Source: Weissella ceti (GTDB lineage: Bacteria > Bacillota > Bacilli > Lactobacillales > Lactobacillaceae). From it: a DNA stretch of 64,000 bases. The notes under the pieces were generated by a model. That model worked only from the letters and a program-made list of their open reading frames with translations, was not told where the DNA came from and searched no databases. Position 1 is the first letter of the stretch; every line of letters begins with the position of its first letter. Positions 52,507 to 61,493 of the stretch are shown one piece after another. A program made the translations under genes and the position numbers. Location: contig NZ_CP074441.1 of the NCBI RefSeq assembly GCF_018394055.1, forward strand, positions 124,001-188,000, in the 5' to 3' direction.

Positions 52507-53619
52507 ATGCAGGCGATAATTTATTATTTTATGATCATGCTTTTCGTGATTAGTACGATTTTTACACTTGTCTTCATGACAAACATTGACGACGAGGTAA
52601 TTCCATTGTCATTACGTCGTCGTCTAATGTTCCCGCTTTATTTCGGGTTTACATACATTATTGCTTCACTATCAGATAATTCGATGGGAATGGTAATGAT
52701 GGCATACGTACCAGCCGTGATTGCAATTGTATTTTCTGATTGGAAAACGGCGTTGGTTGTTGCAATTGCAAAACCGTTGATTAATACCTTGTATTTAGAA
52801 ACACGATATTTTGAATATGAAATCCCTCATATCTGGCAATCAATTTTAATTAGTTGGGCAGCATTGTTAATCTTGATGCTAGCTTTTTATAAGTTTAGAC
52901 ATTCAAAGGCTTTTTATATGATTGTGGCGGTCGGAATGGGGATGTTAGAAGATATGCAGGCGTTCTTCTATCCTACTGATTTTAATGGGGCACATGTTGT
53001 TTTGGTTGTTAATGTATTTAGTTATGTTGTCATTTTATGGTTTGCGACTTCATTGCGTGATCGTTTACATCGTTACCAACAAAAGGTATCGGATGAACTA
53101 TTACGAGATCCGTTGACTAATGTTTATAATTTAAAAGCTTTTAATGAAGGTAAGACCAATAATCCAGAAAAGAACCCATATGTGATTGGTGTGGTGGACG
53201 TTGATAAATTTAAGCAATTGAATGATACGTTAGGGCATAGTGCTGGGAATCGGGTCATTCAAATGATGGCAGATACGTTACTAGAAACGATGGACGCACA
53301 TTTCCCAGACCAAGAAAAGAACAAAAAGGCATACCGTGTCTTCCGCTTTGGAGGAGAAGAATTCGTGGTTGTGTCTATGTACAATGGGAATCTTAAAACT
53401 GGAATGTTAGAATTAAAAGCAACATTAGATGAAGCAAATGTGTTATTTGATCAAAAGGTTCAGGCTGAATTTGATCGTCCTGCAAGTTTCTCGGGAGGGA
53501 TTACTAATAGTAATTCGCATGAACGTGGATATGCATCGTTCCGTCAAGCCGATTCGTTGCTATACAAAATGAAACGTTCTAAGCCAGGTGAAATTGCAAT
53601 CGATACAGAAACAAAGTAG
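52507..53619 (+). CDS. Membrane-bound GGDEF protein (diguanylate cyclase), first copy
   Basis: A 370-residue protein. About six helices (1-185) resemble 5TM/LytS-like sensor regions. The GGDEF domain (about 200-365) has D-P-L-T-N-V-Y-N, V-D-V-D-K-F-K-Q-L-N-D-T-L-G-H-S-A-G-N and the active-site loop F-R-F-G-G-E-E-F (about 281), so synthesis of c-di-GMP is plausible. The R-x-x-D inhibitory site five residues before the loop is absent. GGGGGAG precedes the ATG. It is paralogous to the next gene. Confidence 0.9.
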   Translation: MQAIIYYFMIMLFVISTIFTLVFMTNIDDEVIPLSLRRRLMFPLYFGFTYIIASLSDNSMGMVMMAYVPAVIAIVFSDWKTALVVAIAKPLINTLYLETRYFEYEIPHIWQSILISWAALLILMLAFYKFRHSKAFYMIVAVGMGMLEDMQAFFYPTDFNGAHVVLVVNVFSYVVILWFATSLRDRLHRYQQKVSDELLRDPLTNVYNLKAFNEGKTNNPEKNPYVIGVVDVDKFKQLNDTLGHSAGNRVIQMMADTLLETMDAHFPDQEKNKKAYRVFRFGGEEFVVVSMYNGNLKTGMLELKATLDEANVLFDQKVQAEFDRPASFSGGITNSNSHERGYASFRQADSLLYKMKRSKPGEIAIDTETK

Positions 53620-53675
53620 TGATAAATACATGCTAGTCTTAGCACAAATGGGAACAATAGAAACGTACTACGATA

Positions 53676-53700
53676 TTTATAATTAAGGAATAATTATAAA
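53676..53700 (+). promoter_or_regulatory. Hairpin between the two GGDEF genes
   Basis: A perfect ten-base inverted repeat TTTATAATTA / TAATTATAAA with a five-base loop, 29 bases before the GTG start. Either an operator or a leader hairpin. Confidence 0.4.
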
Positions 53701-53728
53701 TGTTAATCTGAGTACAGAGGGAGTTAGT

Positions 53729-54868
53729 GTGGCAGATTTATTAGATGAATTTTTGAGTTTTAGTTTGGTCACATTCTTAGTCTTAAGTACCATTTTTTCT
53801 CTGGTATTTATCACTAAGCTTAGTAAGAAGATTCCAAAGAATACGCGTCGCTGGTTAATGTACCTGTTGTACTTTGGGTTTACGTACTTAATTGTGTCAT
53901 TGACTCATGCAACAGTCGGTATTGTAATGCTGGCATATGTACCAGCATTAGTCGTAATTATGTTTGATGATTTTAAAATTGCTGTGGTTGTGTCATTGAT
54001 TAAGCCGATTATTACGTTGATGTTTTTAACGTTGATTGCACCAGGAGAAATTCGGGATTTGACGTTATCTTTTGAAATTAGTTGGATTACGTTGATGCTT
54101 TTGTTATGGATTTTCCGACGTGTTGGGCATCACATATGGGTGTATTATGCGGCGGCAATCATTTTGGCAGTCCTTGAGGATGAATTAGGCTTGCTAGGGC
54201 CATCTAATTCATCGTTAGTTGTTGTGGTTAGTATTGCCACATATATTCTGGTTGTGTCATTTATGCTATATCTACAAAAACATTTAATTGCAGATGAGCA
54301 AGCATATCTTGCAGAGTTGAATACTGATCCACTAACGGGTCTGTTCAATTTACGTGCGTTTAAACAAGATGTCGAAAACAGATATGTGAATAAAGAATAT
54401 GTTATTTTAATTATGGACGTGGATAAGTTTAAAATGTTGAATGATACATTGGGACATCCAACCGGTAACTTAATTCTGCAACGAGTTGCAAACAAGACAA
54501 AAGAAATGTTAGCCATGAACTTTTCTGACATGGATTTTAAAGTCTATCGATTCGGTGGCGAAGAACTAGTTTGTGTGATTGAAAATCGTGGGAGTATGTG
54601 TCGTCTATCCGCGGAAATTAAGTTCTTGTTCAATCAATTGAATGAAGATTTAATGCATGACATGCAAGCAGAATATAAAGTTGATGTGACGTTCTCAGGA
54701 GGACTTTCAAGTAGTATCTGGAACGATTCTGATGCTGATGAAACATTTAAGCAAGCTGATCGTTTGTTGTATCAGGCGAAACGAGCAGGTGGTCACAAAA
54801 TTGCAATCGATGAACACGTGTTAACGTGTGAAAAGTGTAATAACATCGGAGATAGTGTATTTGACTAG
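53729..54868 (+). CDS. Membrane-bound GGDEF protein, second copy (GTG start)
   Basis: A 379-residue paralogue of the preceding gene: same helical N-terminus (Y-L-L-Y-F-G-F-T-Y-L matches P-L-Y-F-G-F-T-Y-I) and GGDEF domain with D-P-L-T-G-L-F-N and V-D-K-F-K-M-L-N-D-T-L-G-H-P-T-G-N. The loop reads G-G-E-E-L (about 275), with Leu in place of Phe, which may keep activity. No R-x-x-D site. The C-terminus adds a C-E-K-C pair. GTG start after GAGGGAG. The SLATT-like gene starts 16 bases later. Confidence 0.88.
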   Translation: MADLLDEFLSFSLVTFLVLSTIFSLVFITKLSKKIPKNTRRWLMYLLYFGFTYLIVSLTHATVGIVMLAYVPALVVIMFDDFKIAVVVSLIKPIITLMFLTLIAPGEIRDLTLSFEISWITLMLLLWIFRRVGHHIWVYYAAAIILAVLEDELGLLGPSNSSLVVVVSIATYILVVSFMLYLQKHLIADEQAYLAELNTDPLTGLFNLRAFKQDVENRYVNKEYVILIMDVDKFKMLNDTLGHPTGNLILQRVANKTKEMLAMNFSDMDFKVYRFGGEELVCVIENRGSMCRLSAEIKFLFNQLNEDLMHDMQAEYKVDVTFSGGLSSSIWNDSDADETFKQADRLLYQAKRAGGHKIAIDEHVLTCEKCNNIGDSVFD

Positions 54869-54884
54869 TAGGGAGAAAATAGGG

Positions 54885-55298
54885 ATGAACGCAGAAGTAA
54901 TGTTCAAGCGATTAGATGAAAGTATTCAACAAGTGGAAAAACGACACAAGTTCTATGTACGTTTAAATGCATGGACAAGTATGCTAAGTATTGTCTTGTC
55001 TTCAAGTATTCCGATTTTGATTAGCATGGCGAGCCGCCATGTGAGTCTTCTGTTGATTGTATCTATTTTTTCTGCGTTGATTACATTGATTCAAACATTC
55101 AAATCAACCTTTAACCTATCAGATAAGATTCAAAACCTAAGCGTTGTTGTTACAGCGATGAAGAAAGAACAACTACTTCTTGTGACACATACAGCGCCGT
55201 ATGACGGTACTGATGAAGAAAACATGCATCTTTTGGCACATAAGCTAGCAGACAATGCGGATGAATTTATTCAACATTTAGAAGATAATAATAATTAA
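54885..55298 (+). CDS. SLATT/DUF4231-like two-helix membrane protein
   Basis: A 137-residue protein. An N-terminal amphipathic segment (R-L-D-E-S-I-Q-Q-V-E-K-R) leads to two adjacent helices (about 32-50 and 55-73), then an acidic helical tail. This is the layout of SLATT or DUF4231 proteins, which comparative genomics links to nucleotide-signal conflict systems as membrane effectors. Assignment is by layout, not by a strong motif. It lies 16 bases after the second GGDEF gene and probably is co-transcribed. GGGAG and AGGG lie before the ATG; the frame-longer start at 54828 is inside the GGDEF gene. Confidence 0.55.
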   Translation: MNAEVMFKRLDESIQQVEKRHKFYVRLNAWTSMLSIVLSSSIPILISMASRHVSLLLIVSIFSALITLIQTFKSTFNLSDKIQNLSVVVTAMKKEQLLLVTHTAPYDGTDEENMHLLAHKLADNADEFIQHLEDNNN

Positions 55299-55307
55299 TA
55301 AAAATAT

Positions 55308-55356
55308 AGACGTATATAACTGGATAGATTCTAGTTATATACGTCTTATTTTTTTG
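55308..55356 (+). terminator. Terminator after the GGDEF-SLATT group
   Basis: A fourteen-pair stem (55308-55321 with 55333-55346) then a T-rich tail. Confidence 0.8.
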
Positions 55357-55480
55357 ATATTTTTAAGATATTATATATGTTTTACATGTGAAAAATGACG
55401 CGGTGTCATGTTTTGTTATATAAATAACAACATGATATAGTAAATGTGGTTAATGAATATATATTTTGGAGGATAGAGAT

Positions 55481-55738
55481 ATGGCAATTTTTCTACATAT
55501 TTTGATTGGGTTGATGGCGTTTGTTGGAGCTGGTGTTTTGAGCATTAGTTTCATGGATAACATGCAAGAATTAAATGCAATCCAAAAGTGGTCAATGGTT
55601 GCAACTGTAAGTGCAATCGGTATTACTGCAGTATTTGGGTTCTATATTGCCGCTGGACCTATCGGCGCAGTTTTGTCAGCAGCATTGCTAGCTATCTTTG
55701 AATACGAATGTTTCTTCAAGATTCGTCAAGCAGCTTAA
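55481..55738 (+). CDS. Small hydrophobic membrane protein, unknown
   Basis: An 85-residue protein with two or three helices and Gly/Ala-rich segments (G-P-I-G-A-V-L-S-A-A-L-L-A). GGAGG lies eight bases before the ATG at 55481. No family is recognised. It is monocistronic between two terminators. Confidence 0.6.
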   Translation: MAIFLHILIGLMAFVGAGVLSISFMDNMQELNAIQKWSMVATVSAIGITAVFGFYIAAGPIGAVLSAALLAIFEYECFFKIRQAA

Positions 55739-55744
55739 GCACAA

Positions 55745-55776
55745 AAAAAGCGTAACCATTACGGTTACGCTTTTTA
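55745..55776. terminator. Bidirectional terminator
   Basis: A twelve-pair stem around 55747-55774 with A and T flanks between convergent genes. Confidence 0.85.
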
Positions 55777-55822
55777 TTTATCTTCATTTCACTACACACA
55801 TTAAATGATGAAGAAGATAGAA

Positions 55823-56368
55823 TTACTTGTTCTTCTTAACGAATGTGTCGAAGTTAGCACCTACGCTAGCCAAGAATTCAACTGTGCTTTCGTTGTAGAT
55901 AACACCGTTTTCGTCAGCCAATTCAGGAGTGTTTCCAATGTACAATTCTGGTTGTTGCATGATGTTCATGTCCAAGAAACCAAGAGTTGTCTTCAATGAG
56001 TGGTTAGCCAAGGCTCCACCGATACCTGCGATTGATTGTGAAGCAGGCAATACAGGCTTACCAGCCCAAACGTTTTGTCCCCAAGGACGTGAAGCAATGT
56101 CCAACGCATTCTTCAACGCAGCTGAGATGTTACGGTTGTGTTCTGGAGTTGCGATGATGAATGCATCTTGTGCGGCTACAAGTTCACGGAATTCAGTGTA
56201 AGCTGCAGGTGAATCCATGTCTGTGTCTTGATCGTATAGAGGCAAGTCACGAATTGATAGGTAAGTTACTTCTGCATCTGCAGGCAATCCAGCAACCAAT
56301 GCCTTAGCAACACCTTCTGTGAATGAACCCTTACGTAGTGAACCAACAATTACACCATACTTAGTCAT
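55823..56368 (-). CDS. NADPH-dependent FMN reductase family protein
   Basis: A 181-residue flavodoxin-fold reductase. The N-terminal phosphate loop V-G-S-L-R-K-G-S-F and the T-P-E-H-N-R-N-I-S-A-A-L-K-N-A-L-D motif (about 75-91) define the NADPH:FMN / quinone / chromate reductase family. It likely reduces quinones or azo and nitro compounds in the cytosol. GAGGA precedes the ATG on the minus strand. Confidence 0.9.
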   Translation of the reverse strand: MTKYGVIVGSLRKGSFTEGVAKALVAGLPADAEVTYLSIRDLPLYDQDTDMDSPAAYTEFRELVAAQDAFIIATPEHNRNISAALKNALDIASRPWGQNVWAGKPVLPASQSIAGIGGALANHSLKTTLGFLDMNIMQQPELYIGNTPELADENGVIYNESTVEFLASVGANFDTFVKKNK

Positions 56369-56517
56369 AATATATATCCTCTTTTTCTTTTTGTTTTCTT
56401 TTTAATTACTAAAAGTAATAAAGGACGTGTTTTAGAAAAACAACCCTTAAGTTGGAAAAAATGCAAAAAAATTGATTTAAAAATAAAATTTAATTGAAAA
56501 TTGTGTAAATCAACGTG

Positions 56518-56582
56518 AGAAAGCGTTTACGTTTAGTGTGACATAATGCTAAACTATTTGTATAAAGTGTTAAACGTTTAAC
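56518..56582 (+). promoter_or_regulatory. rbsD promoter with two LacI-family operators
   Basis: GTGACA (56538-56543), 17 bases, TATAAA (56561-56566). A perfect palindrome GTTAAACGTTTAAC (56569-56582) covers the transcription start, typical of a LacI-family repressor such as RbsR. A weaker cre-like AGAAAGCGTTTACG lies just upstream (56517-56530). Confidence 0.65.
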
Positions 56583-56735
56583 TGTTGTCGGGATAAATGT
56601 TATAAATAAGGTGACTTATTTGGACATCTCGGACACAAATTCCTGTGGAAACAGATGAACGAAATGATTACGTTCAGGTGCGTAACCAAAAGTTTGAGCT
56701 GATATTCAGTTCAATAAATCATTAAGGAGCGTATC
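56583..56735 (+). promoter_or_regulatory. Long structured rbsD leader
   Basis: About 150 bases with an AAATAAG/CTTATTT hairpin (near 56604-56621) and a GAACG/CGTTC hairpin (near 56657-56675). It fits no riboswitch that I recognise. The rest of the 367-base gap to the FMN reductase is A-T-rich. Confidence 0.4.
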
Positions 56736-57158
56736 ATGCGTAAGACGAATCTTTTGAATACACAACTTTCAAATGCTATTTCAGAAATGGGGCATACACA
56801 ATGGCTAACAATTGGTGATGCTGGCCTGCCTATTTTAAATGATGGTCGCAAAATTGATTTGTCTGTTATTCGTGGGCTACCAAAATTTATTGATGTTTTG
56901 ACAGCAACCTTATCTGAAATGAAAGTACAAACAATTTATTTAGCTGAAGAAATTAAGGATAATAATCCAGAACAATTAGCTGCAATTGAATCTGTGATTG
57001 ATTCAGATGTGGAAATAGTGTGGGTTGAACACGAAAAATTGAAGGCGATGAGTCGTGATGATAACAATATTGCGACTGTGCGTACAGGAGAAGTAACGCC
57101 TTATTCAAATATCGTTTTGGAATCTAATGTAGATTTTATTGGCGAAGCAATTAAATAA
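56736..57158 (+). CDS. rbsD: D-ribose pyranase
   Basis: A 140-residue RbsD. It interconverts pyranose and furanose ribose so that ribokinase can act. The N-terminal G-H-T-Q-W-L-T-I-G-D-A-G-L-P-I and the C-terminal R-T-G-E-V-T-P-Y-S-N-I-V-L-E-S are diagnostic; the catalytic His is residue 20. AAGGAG precedes the ATG. No rbsK, rbsR or ABC genes adjoin; the possible ribose transporter is at 58897. Confidence 0.9.
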   Translation: MRKTNLLNTQLSNAISEMGHTQWLTIGDAGLPILNDGRKIDLSVIRGLPKFIDVLTATLSEMKVQTIYLAEEIKDNNPEQLAAIESVIDSDVEIVWVEHEKLKAMSRDDNNIATVRTGEVTPYSNIVLESNVDFIGEAIK

Positions 57159-57227
57159 TGGGTCTATAAATTAAAGAAAAAAGTAGAATGTTCATTCTAT
57201 AGAAGAAAGATGTCATAAAATTATACA

Positions 57228-57275
57228 AAAAACCGGTCTAACACATGATGTACCATGTGTTAGACCGGTTTTTAT
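57228..57275. terminator. Bidirectional terminator
   Basis: A twenty-pair perfect stem (57228-57247 with 57254-57273) between convergent genes. Confidence 0.9.
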
Positions 57276-57284
57276 ATATTATTT

Positions 57285-57605
57285 TTAATGCCCACTTGTG
57301 ACTTTGATTCCAATGATACTAATTAGAAGCAGTGCAATAAATAGCCAAGTCATTGGTGCAATGTGATCACCGAAGAACACAAAACCAACAATCACGGCAC
57401 CAACAGCACCGATTCCTGTCCAAATTGGATAAGCGGTACTTAGGGGTAATGTCTTTGTGGCTTGTGATAGTAACCAGAAGCTCAAAATCATCCCAATAAT
57501 AGTTAGAGCTGCATAATTAAGTTTAGAAAATCCTTCACTCAACTTTAGCGTTGATGCCCAAACGACTTCAAATAGTCCTGCTAATGTTAAATAAATCCAT
57601 GCCAT
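57285..57605 (-). CDS. SMR family transporter, Gdx/SugE type
   Basis: A 106-residue four-helix protein. The A-G-L-F-E-V-V-W-A motif with the central Glu, the L-S-E-G-F segment and A-Y-P-I-W-T-G-I-G-A-V-G are those of the SugE/Gdx subfamily, which exports guanidinium and some quaternary ammonium compounds in exchange for protons. It is a single gene, so probably a homodimer. I found no guanidine riboswitch upstream. Confidence 0.88.
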   Translation of the reverse strand: MAWIYLTLAGLFEVVWASTLKLSEGFSKLNYAALTIIGMILSFWLLSQATKTLPLSTAYPIWTGIGAVGAVIVGFVFFGDHIAPMTWLFIALLLISIIGIKVTSGH

Positions 57606-57746
57606 AATAATTGCCTCCCAATAGCGAATGTCTTATGTGAAATATGTAAGTATTGACCAATTTAGCACACTAATAATATAAGGGCAAGGCATGCATTGGT
57701 TAATCATGTATAATGAACCCAAGAGAAATGTTGAAAGGATGAAAGC

Positions 57747-58778
57747 ATGGAAAAAGTTATTTTAAATTGGATCAATGCCAATATGATGCTAGTTGAAAGT
57801 ATCGAAGCGCTTATCATTGTATTGTTAAGTTGGCTTATTGGAAAATATTTGGTGAGTCGCGTATACGACATGGTTACAAAACGACTAGTTAACCGTCATA
57901 CATTAGCTACATTGGTACATGCATTAATTGTGCCAACTCGGTGGCTAGTTTATCTAGCTGGGATGTGCCTAGCAGCATATACACTACACTTACCTAAAAA
58001 TATGATGATTATCGTTGGGCAAATAGCTGGGACGGTTTTAGCAATCTTAATTGCCGTTACTTTCTATAGTTTAATGCCCACTTTATTTGGCGCAGTCAAT
58101 AAAGTTGGTACACATCTTGATGTTGATATTGATGAATTGGTATCGCCGTTTATGACCCGTATTCTCCAAGCAATTATTGTTGTTGTTGATTTCTTTGTGG
58201 TATTTGCTATTTGGGGAATTAATGTAGGGGCTTTGTTCACAGGAGTTGGGTTAGCTGGTTTGGCTGTTTCAATGGCTGCTCAAGATCAAATTCGTAATTT
58301 GTTAGGTGGAGTAGTGATTATTACGGAAAAGCCATTCACTATTGGAGACAAAATCAAATCTCCATCTGTATTAGGTGTGGTTGAAGATATTACTTTCCGT
58401 TCAACACATCTTCGAACACCTGATGGGGATCTGCAAGTCGTACCGAATGCGACGTTATCAAATGAGCCGATTAAAAACTTGTCGCGTGTGGATGTCCCAC
58501 ATATTACATTACAATTCGTACTGGCAAACGATACAACTAAACAACAATTAGATAAGCTATTTGATTCTATTTTGGCATTTTTACGAGAAGACGATCGTTT
58601 TATGGCTAAGCATATGGAATATCGGGTACAGGTTGATGAATTTACAGAGCGAGGAATATCTATTTCTGTAAACGGGCCATTGTCTGAATTTGGCGCTCAA
58701 GAAGTCGCTGATACAAAAAACGATTTAAATATTGAAATTTTGAAATTAGTAGAGTTACAAGAATTACAATTTAATTAA
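57747..58778 (+). CDS. MscS-family mechanosensitive channel
   Basis: A 343-residue small-conductance channel. Four helices are likely, more than the three of E. coli MscS. The pore helix region (G-V-G-L-A-G-L-A-V-S-M-A-A-Q-D-Q-I-R-N-L-L-G-G) and the beta domain with P-F-T-I-G-D-K-I and V-P-N-A-T-L-S-N-E-P-I are clear. It opens under hypo-osmotic stress. AAAGGA precedes the ATG. Confidence 0.92.
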   Translation: MEKVILNWINANMMLVESIEALIIVLLSWLIGKYLVSRVYDMVTKRLVNRHTLATLVHALIVPTRWLVYLAGMCLAAYTLHLPKNMMIIVGQIAGTVLAILIAVTFYSLMPTLFGAVNKVGTHLDVDIDELVSPFMTRILQAIIVVVDFFVVFAIWGINVGALFTGVGLAGLAVSMAAQDQIRNLLGGVVIITEKPFTIGDKIKSPSVLGVVEDITFRSTHLRTPDGDLQVVPNATLSNEPIKNLSRVDVPHITLQFVLANDTTKQQLDKLFDSILAFLREDDRFMAKHMEYRVQVDEFTERGISISVNGPLSEFGAQEVADTKNDLNIEILKLVELQELQFN

Positions 58779-58805
58779 CAAGTTTTGAAATCGTTTTCTT
58801 TTTAC

Positions 58806-58834
58806 TTGTGTAAACGTTTTCCTTGTGGTATGAT
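58806..58834 (+). promoter_or_regulatory. Promoter with cre-like site before the sugar transporter
   Basis: TTGTGT (58806-58811), 17 bases, TATGAT (58829-58834). TGTAAACGTTTTCC (58809-58822), close to the cre consensus, fills the spacer. It shares the AAACGTTT core with the rbsD operator. Confidence 0.6.
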
Positions 58835-58896
58835 TTCAAACATTGAAACAAATGAGCAGGAGAAAAATCTGCCAAACGGAAGAGGAGAGTTTACAT

Positions 58897-59850
58897 ATGT
58901 CAATTTTGATTGCGCTGATTCCAGCACTAGCGTGGGGAGCAACTGGAATCGTTACAACAAAGATGGGTGGGTCTGCGGCCCAAGGAACACTTGGAATGAC
59001 TTTTGGGGCATTGTTGTTTGCCCTAGCAACATTCTTTGGATTTGTTTTGCCAACTTACGGTGCTGAATTTGCAATGAACCCACGTATCTGGGTCGTTGGA
59101 TTTATCTCAGGTATGGCATGGACTGTTGGTACTGCAGGACAATTCGTTGCCTTTAAGAAACTAGGTGTTTCTGTTGGTGGACCTTTGTCAACTGCAGGAC
59201 AAATCGTGATGAACGCGTTGTTGGCAGCATCATTGTTGGGTGAATGGAGCACAGCAAAGATGTGGGTTATCGGATTGATTGCAATCGTTGCAATTGCTGC
59301 CGGAGCTGTTTTGACTGCTTTGCCAGATCCAGCCGACAAGACAGTTAACACACAACAAACACAATGGACAAGTGGTGGAATTGCGTTGATTATTTCAACA
59401 ATCGGATACATGACTTACTTCATCGTGCCAAACTTGCTACGTAACGCTGGTTACATCAGTAACGAAATTGCAGGTAAGGATAACGGACTAGCATACATTA
59501 CAGGTATCGTTGGACCACAAGCTATTGGACAAGTTCTAGGTGCATTCATCATTGTTATCTTCTTCATGAAGGAAGGAAAGACAATGTTTGAAATCGGAAC
59601 TTGGCGTAACATTGTAACTGGACTTGTTTGGGGAATTGGAAACTTGTTCATGTTCATCTCAGCTGCTAACCCAGAAATTGGACAAGCAATGGCTGCCACA
59701 TTCTCACAACTTGGTGTTATTGTTGCCACATTCGGTGGAATCTACATCTTGGGAGAAAAGAAGACAAGCCGTCAAATGGCTATGATTTTGGTAGGGACAT
59801 TCTTGATTGTAGTTGGAGCGATTGTTATTTCTAACTTGGCTACATTCTAA
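58897..59850 (+). CDS. GRP-family sugar transporter (RbsU/GlcU-like)
   Basis: A 317-residue protein with ten helices, typical of the glucose/ribose porter family. Motifs include A-L-I-P-A-L-A-W-G near the N-terminus and the repeated G-I-G-N-L-F-M-F-I-S-A segment. Members take up glucose (GlcU) or ribose (RbsU). The start is set at 58897 after GAGGAG. Given the orphan rbsD 1.7 kb upstream and similar operators, ribose is a reasonable guess. Confidence 0.85.
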   Translation: MSILIALIPALAWGATGIVTTKMGGSAAQGTLGMTFGALLFALATFFGFVLPTYGAEFAMNPRIWVVGFISGMAWTVGTAGQFVAFKKLGVSVGGPLSTAGQIVMNALLAASLLGEWSTAKMWVIGLIAIVAIAAGAVLTALPDPADKTVNTQQTQWTSGGIALIISTIGYMTYFIVPNLLRNAGYISNEIAGKDNGLAYITGIVGPQAIGQVLGAFIIVIFFMKEGKTMFEIGTWRNIVTGLVWGIGNLFMFISAANPEIGQAMAATFSQLGVIVATFGGIYILGEKKTSRQMAMILVGTFLIVVGAIVISNLATF

Positions 59851-59863
59851 AGCTAACTTCAAT

Positions 59864-59898
59864 AAAGCGCTTATTTCTATGGAATAGGCGCTTTTTTT
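59864..59898 (+). terminator. Terminator after the sugar transporter
   Basis: A stem of about 12 pairs (59864-59876 with 59883-59894) with a T run. Confidence 0.8.
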
Positions 59899-59911
59899 AT
59901 GCAAAAAAACC

Positions 59912-59948
59912 AGAAAACGTTTCCATAGAAAAACATTCGTGATATAAT
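59912..59948 (+). promoter_or_regulatory. pgi promoter with cre-like site
   Basis: TTTCCA (59920-59925), 17 bases, TATAAT (59943-59948). AGAAAACGTTTCCA (59912-59925), on the minus strand TGGAAACGTTTTCT, resembles a cre and overlaps the -35 box. Confidence 0.6.
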
Positions 59949-59987
59949 CGGTATATACCAATTTAGAACTTAAGGAGAATTATTATC

Positions 59988-61331
59988 ATGGCAACACTTA
60001 AATTTGATTCATCAAAGCTAGCGCCCTTCGTTCGCGAAGAAGAGTTGGACTTGATTCAACCTTTGGTCAACGTGGCTGATCAATCTTTGCGTAACGGAAC
60101 TGGAGCAGGTTCAGACTTCCTTGGATGGATTGATCTACCAGTTAACTACGACAAGGACGAATTTTCACGTATCAAGCAAGCAGCAGAAAAGATCAAGAAC
60201 GATTCTGAAGTTTTGGTTGTTATCGGAATTGGTGGATCATACCTTGGTGCACGTGCCGTGAACGACTTCTTGAGTGACTACTTTGACAATGCATATGACA
60301 ACGCAGATCGTAAGATGCCACAAGTTGTCTTTGCTGGAAACTCAATTTCACCACAATACTTGAACTCATTGATTCGTATGATTGGTGACCGTAGCTTCTC
60401 AATTAACGTTATTTCTAAGTCAGGAACTACAACAGAACCTGCCATTGCATTCCGTGTATTCAAGGAATTGCTAGAAAAGAAGTACGGTGTAGAAGAAGCG
60501 CGTAAGCGTATCTACGCAACAACTGATGCCCACAAGGGTGCGTTGAAGACAATGGCTGATGAAGAAGGATACGAAGAATTCGTTGTTCCTGATAGCATTG
60601 GTGGACGTTTCTCAGTTTTGACTGCTGTTGGTCTATTGCCAATTGCTGCTGCTGGACACGATATCGACGCTTTGATGGCTGGTGCCGCTCAAGCGCGTGA
60701 AGATTACCAAAACCCAGATGTTAAGGAAAACGACGCATACGCATACGCTGCTTACCGTAACATCTTGTACCGTAAGGGATACACAACAGAATTGTTGATC
60801 AATTACGAACCAACATTGCAACAATTCGCCGAATGGTGGAAGCAATTGCAAGGTGAATCAGAAGGTAAGGATGGTAAGGGAATCTTCCCAGCATCAGGAA
60901 ACTTCTCAACTGACTTGCACTCATTTGGACAATACATCCAAGATGGTCGTCGCAACTTGTTTGAAACTTTGATTCGTGTATCAGAACCTAAGGAAGACGT
61001 TGTCATCCCTAGCTCAGATGCTGAAGACGGGTTGGCCTACCTAGAAGGTAAGACAATGAGCTTCGTTAACCGCATGGCTTCAGAAGGAACATTGTTGGCC
61101 CACGTTGATGGTGGTGTGCCTAACATGGTCGTTGAACTAGACGAACAAAACGAATTCGCCTTGGGATACATGATCTACTTCTTCGAAATTGCCGTTGGTA
61201 TCTCAGGATACTTGAATGGAATTAACCCATTCGACCAACCTGGTGTTGAAGCTTACAAGAAGAACATGTTTGCATTGCTAGGAAAGCCTGGATTTGAAGA
61301 AATCACAGCTGAATTGCGCGCACGTTTGTAA
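59988..61331 (+). CDS. pgi: Glucose-6-phosphate isomerase
   Basis: A 447-residue isomerase, the shorter Firmicute form. It interconverts glucose- and fructose-6-phosphate. Visible are [10 protein letters not shown], the [10 protein letters not shown] motif, and the C-terminal [12 protein letters not shown] signature. Codon use is that of a highly expressed gene. AAGGAG precedes the ATG. Confidence 0.97.
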   Translation: MATLKFDSSKLAPFVREEELDLIQPLVNVADQSLRNGTGAGSDFLGWIDLPVNYDKDEFSRIKQAAEKIKNDSEVLVVIGIGGSYLGARAVNDFLSDYFDNAYDNADRKMPQVVFAGNSISPQYLNSLIRMIGDRSFSINVISKSGTTTEPAIAFRVFKELLEKKYGVEEARKRIYATTDAHKGALKTMADEEGYEEFVVPDSIGGRFSVLTAVGLLPIAAAGHDIDALMAGAAQAREDYQNPDVKENDAYAYAAYRNILYRKGYTTELLINYEPTLQQFAEWWKQLQGESEGKDGKGIFPASGNFSTDLHSFGQYIQDGRRNLFETLIRVSEPKEDVVIPSSDAEDGLAYLEGKTMSFVNRMASEGTLLAHVDGGVPNMVVELDEQNEFALGYMIYFFEIAVGISGYLNGINPFDQPGVEAYKKNMFALLGKPGFEEITAELRARL

Positions 61332-61351
61332 GAATTAAATTGAAGTAAATG

Positions 61352-61388
61352 AATGTTTCTACTGTATGTATGGTAGAAACATTTTTTA
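61352..61388 (+). terminator. Terminator after pgi
   Basis: An eleven-pair hairpin (61352-61362 with 61373-61383) with T run. Confidence 0.85.
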
Positions 61389-61493
61389 TTTGTTACCTAT
61401 TTGTTAGAAATAAATTGCCAAGTGGGTGGTTTTTAATAGTGAAAACTGGTAACATAATGCAGAAAGAATAAACAATTTTAGGAGATCTCAATC

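Noticed and set aside
57606-57746. Guanidine riboswitch upstream of the Gdx-like gene
   Set aside because: No ACGR-loop hairpins or ykkC core were found on the minus strand.
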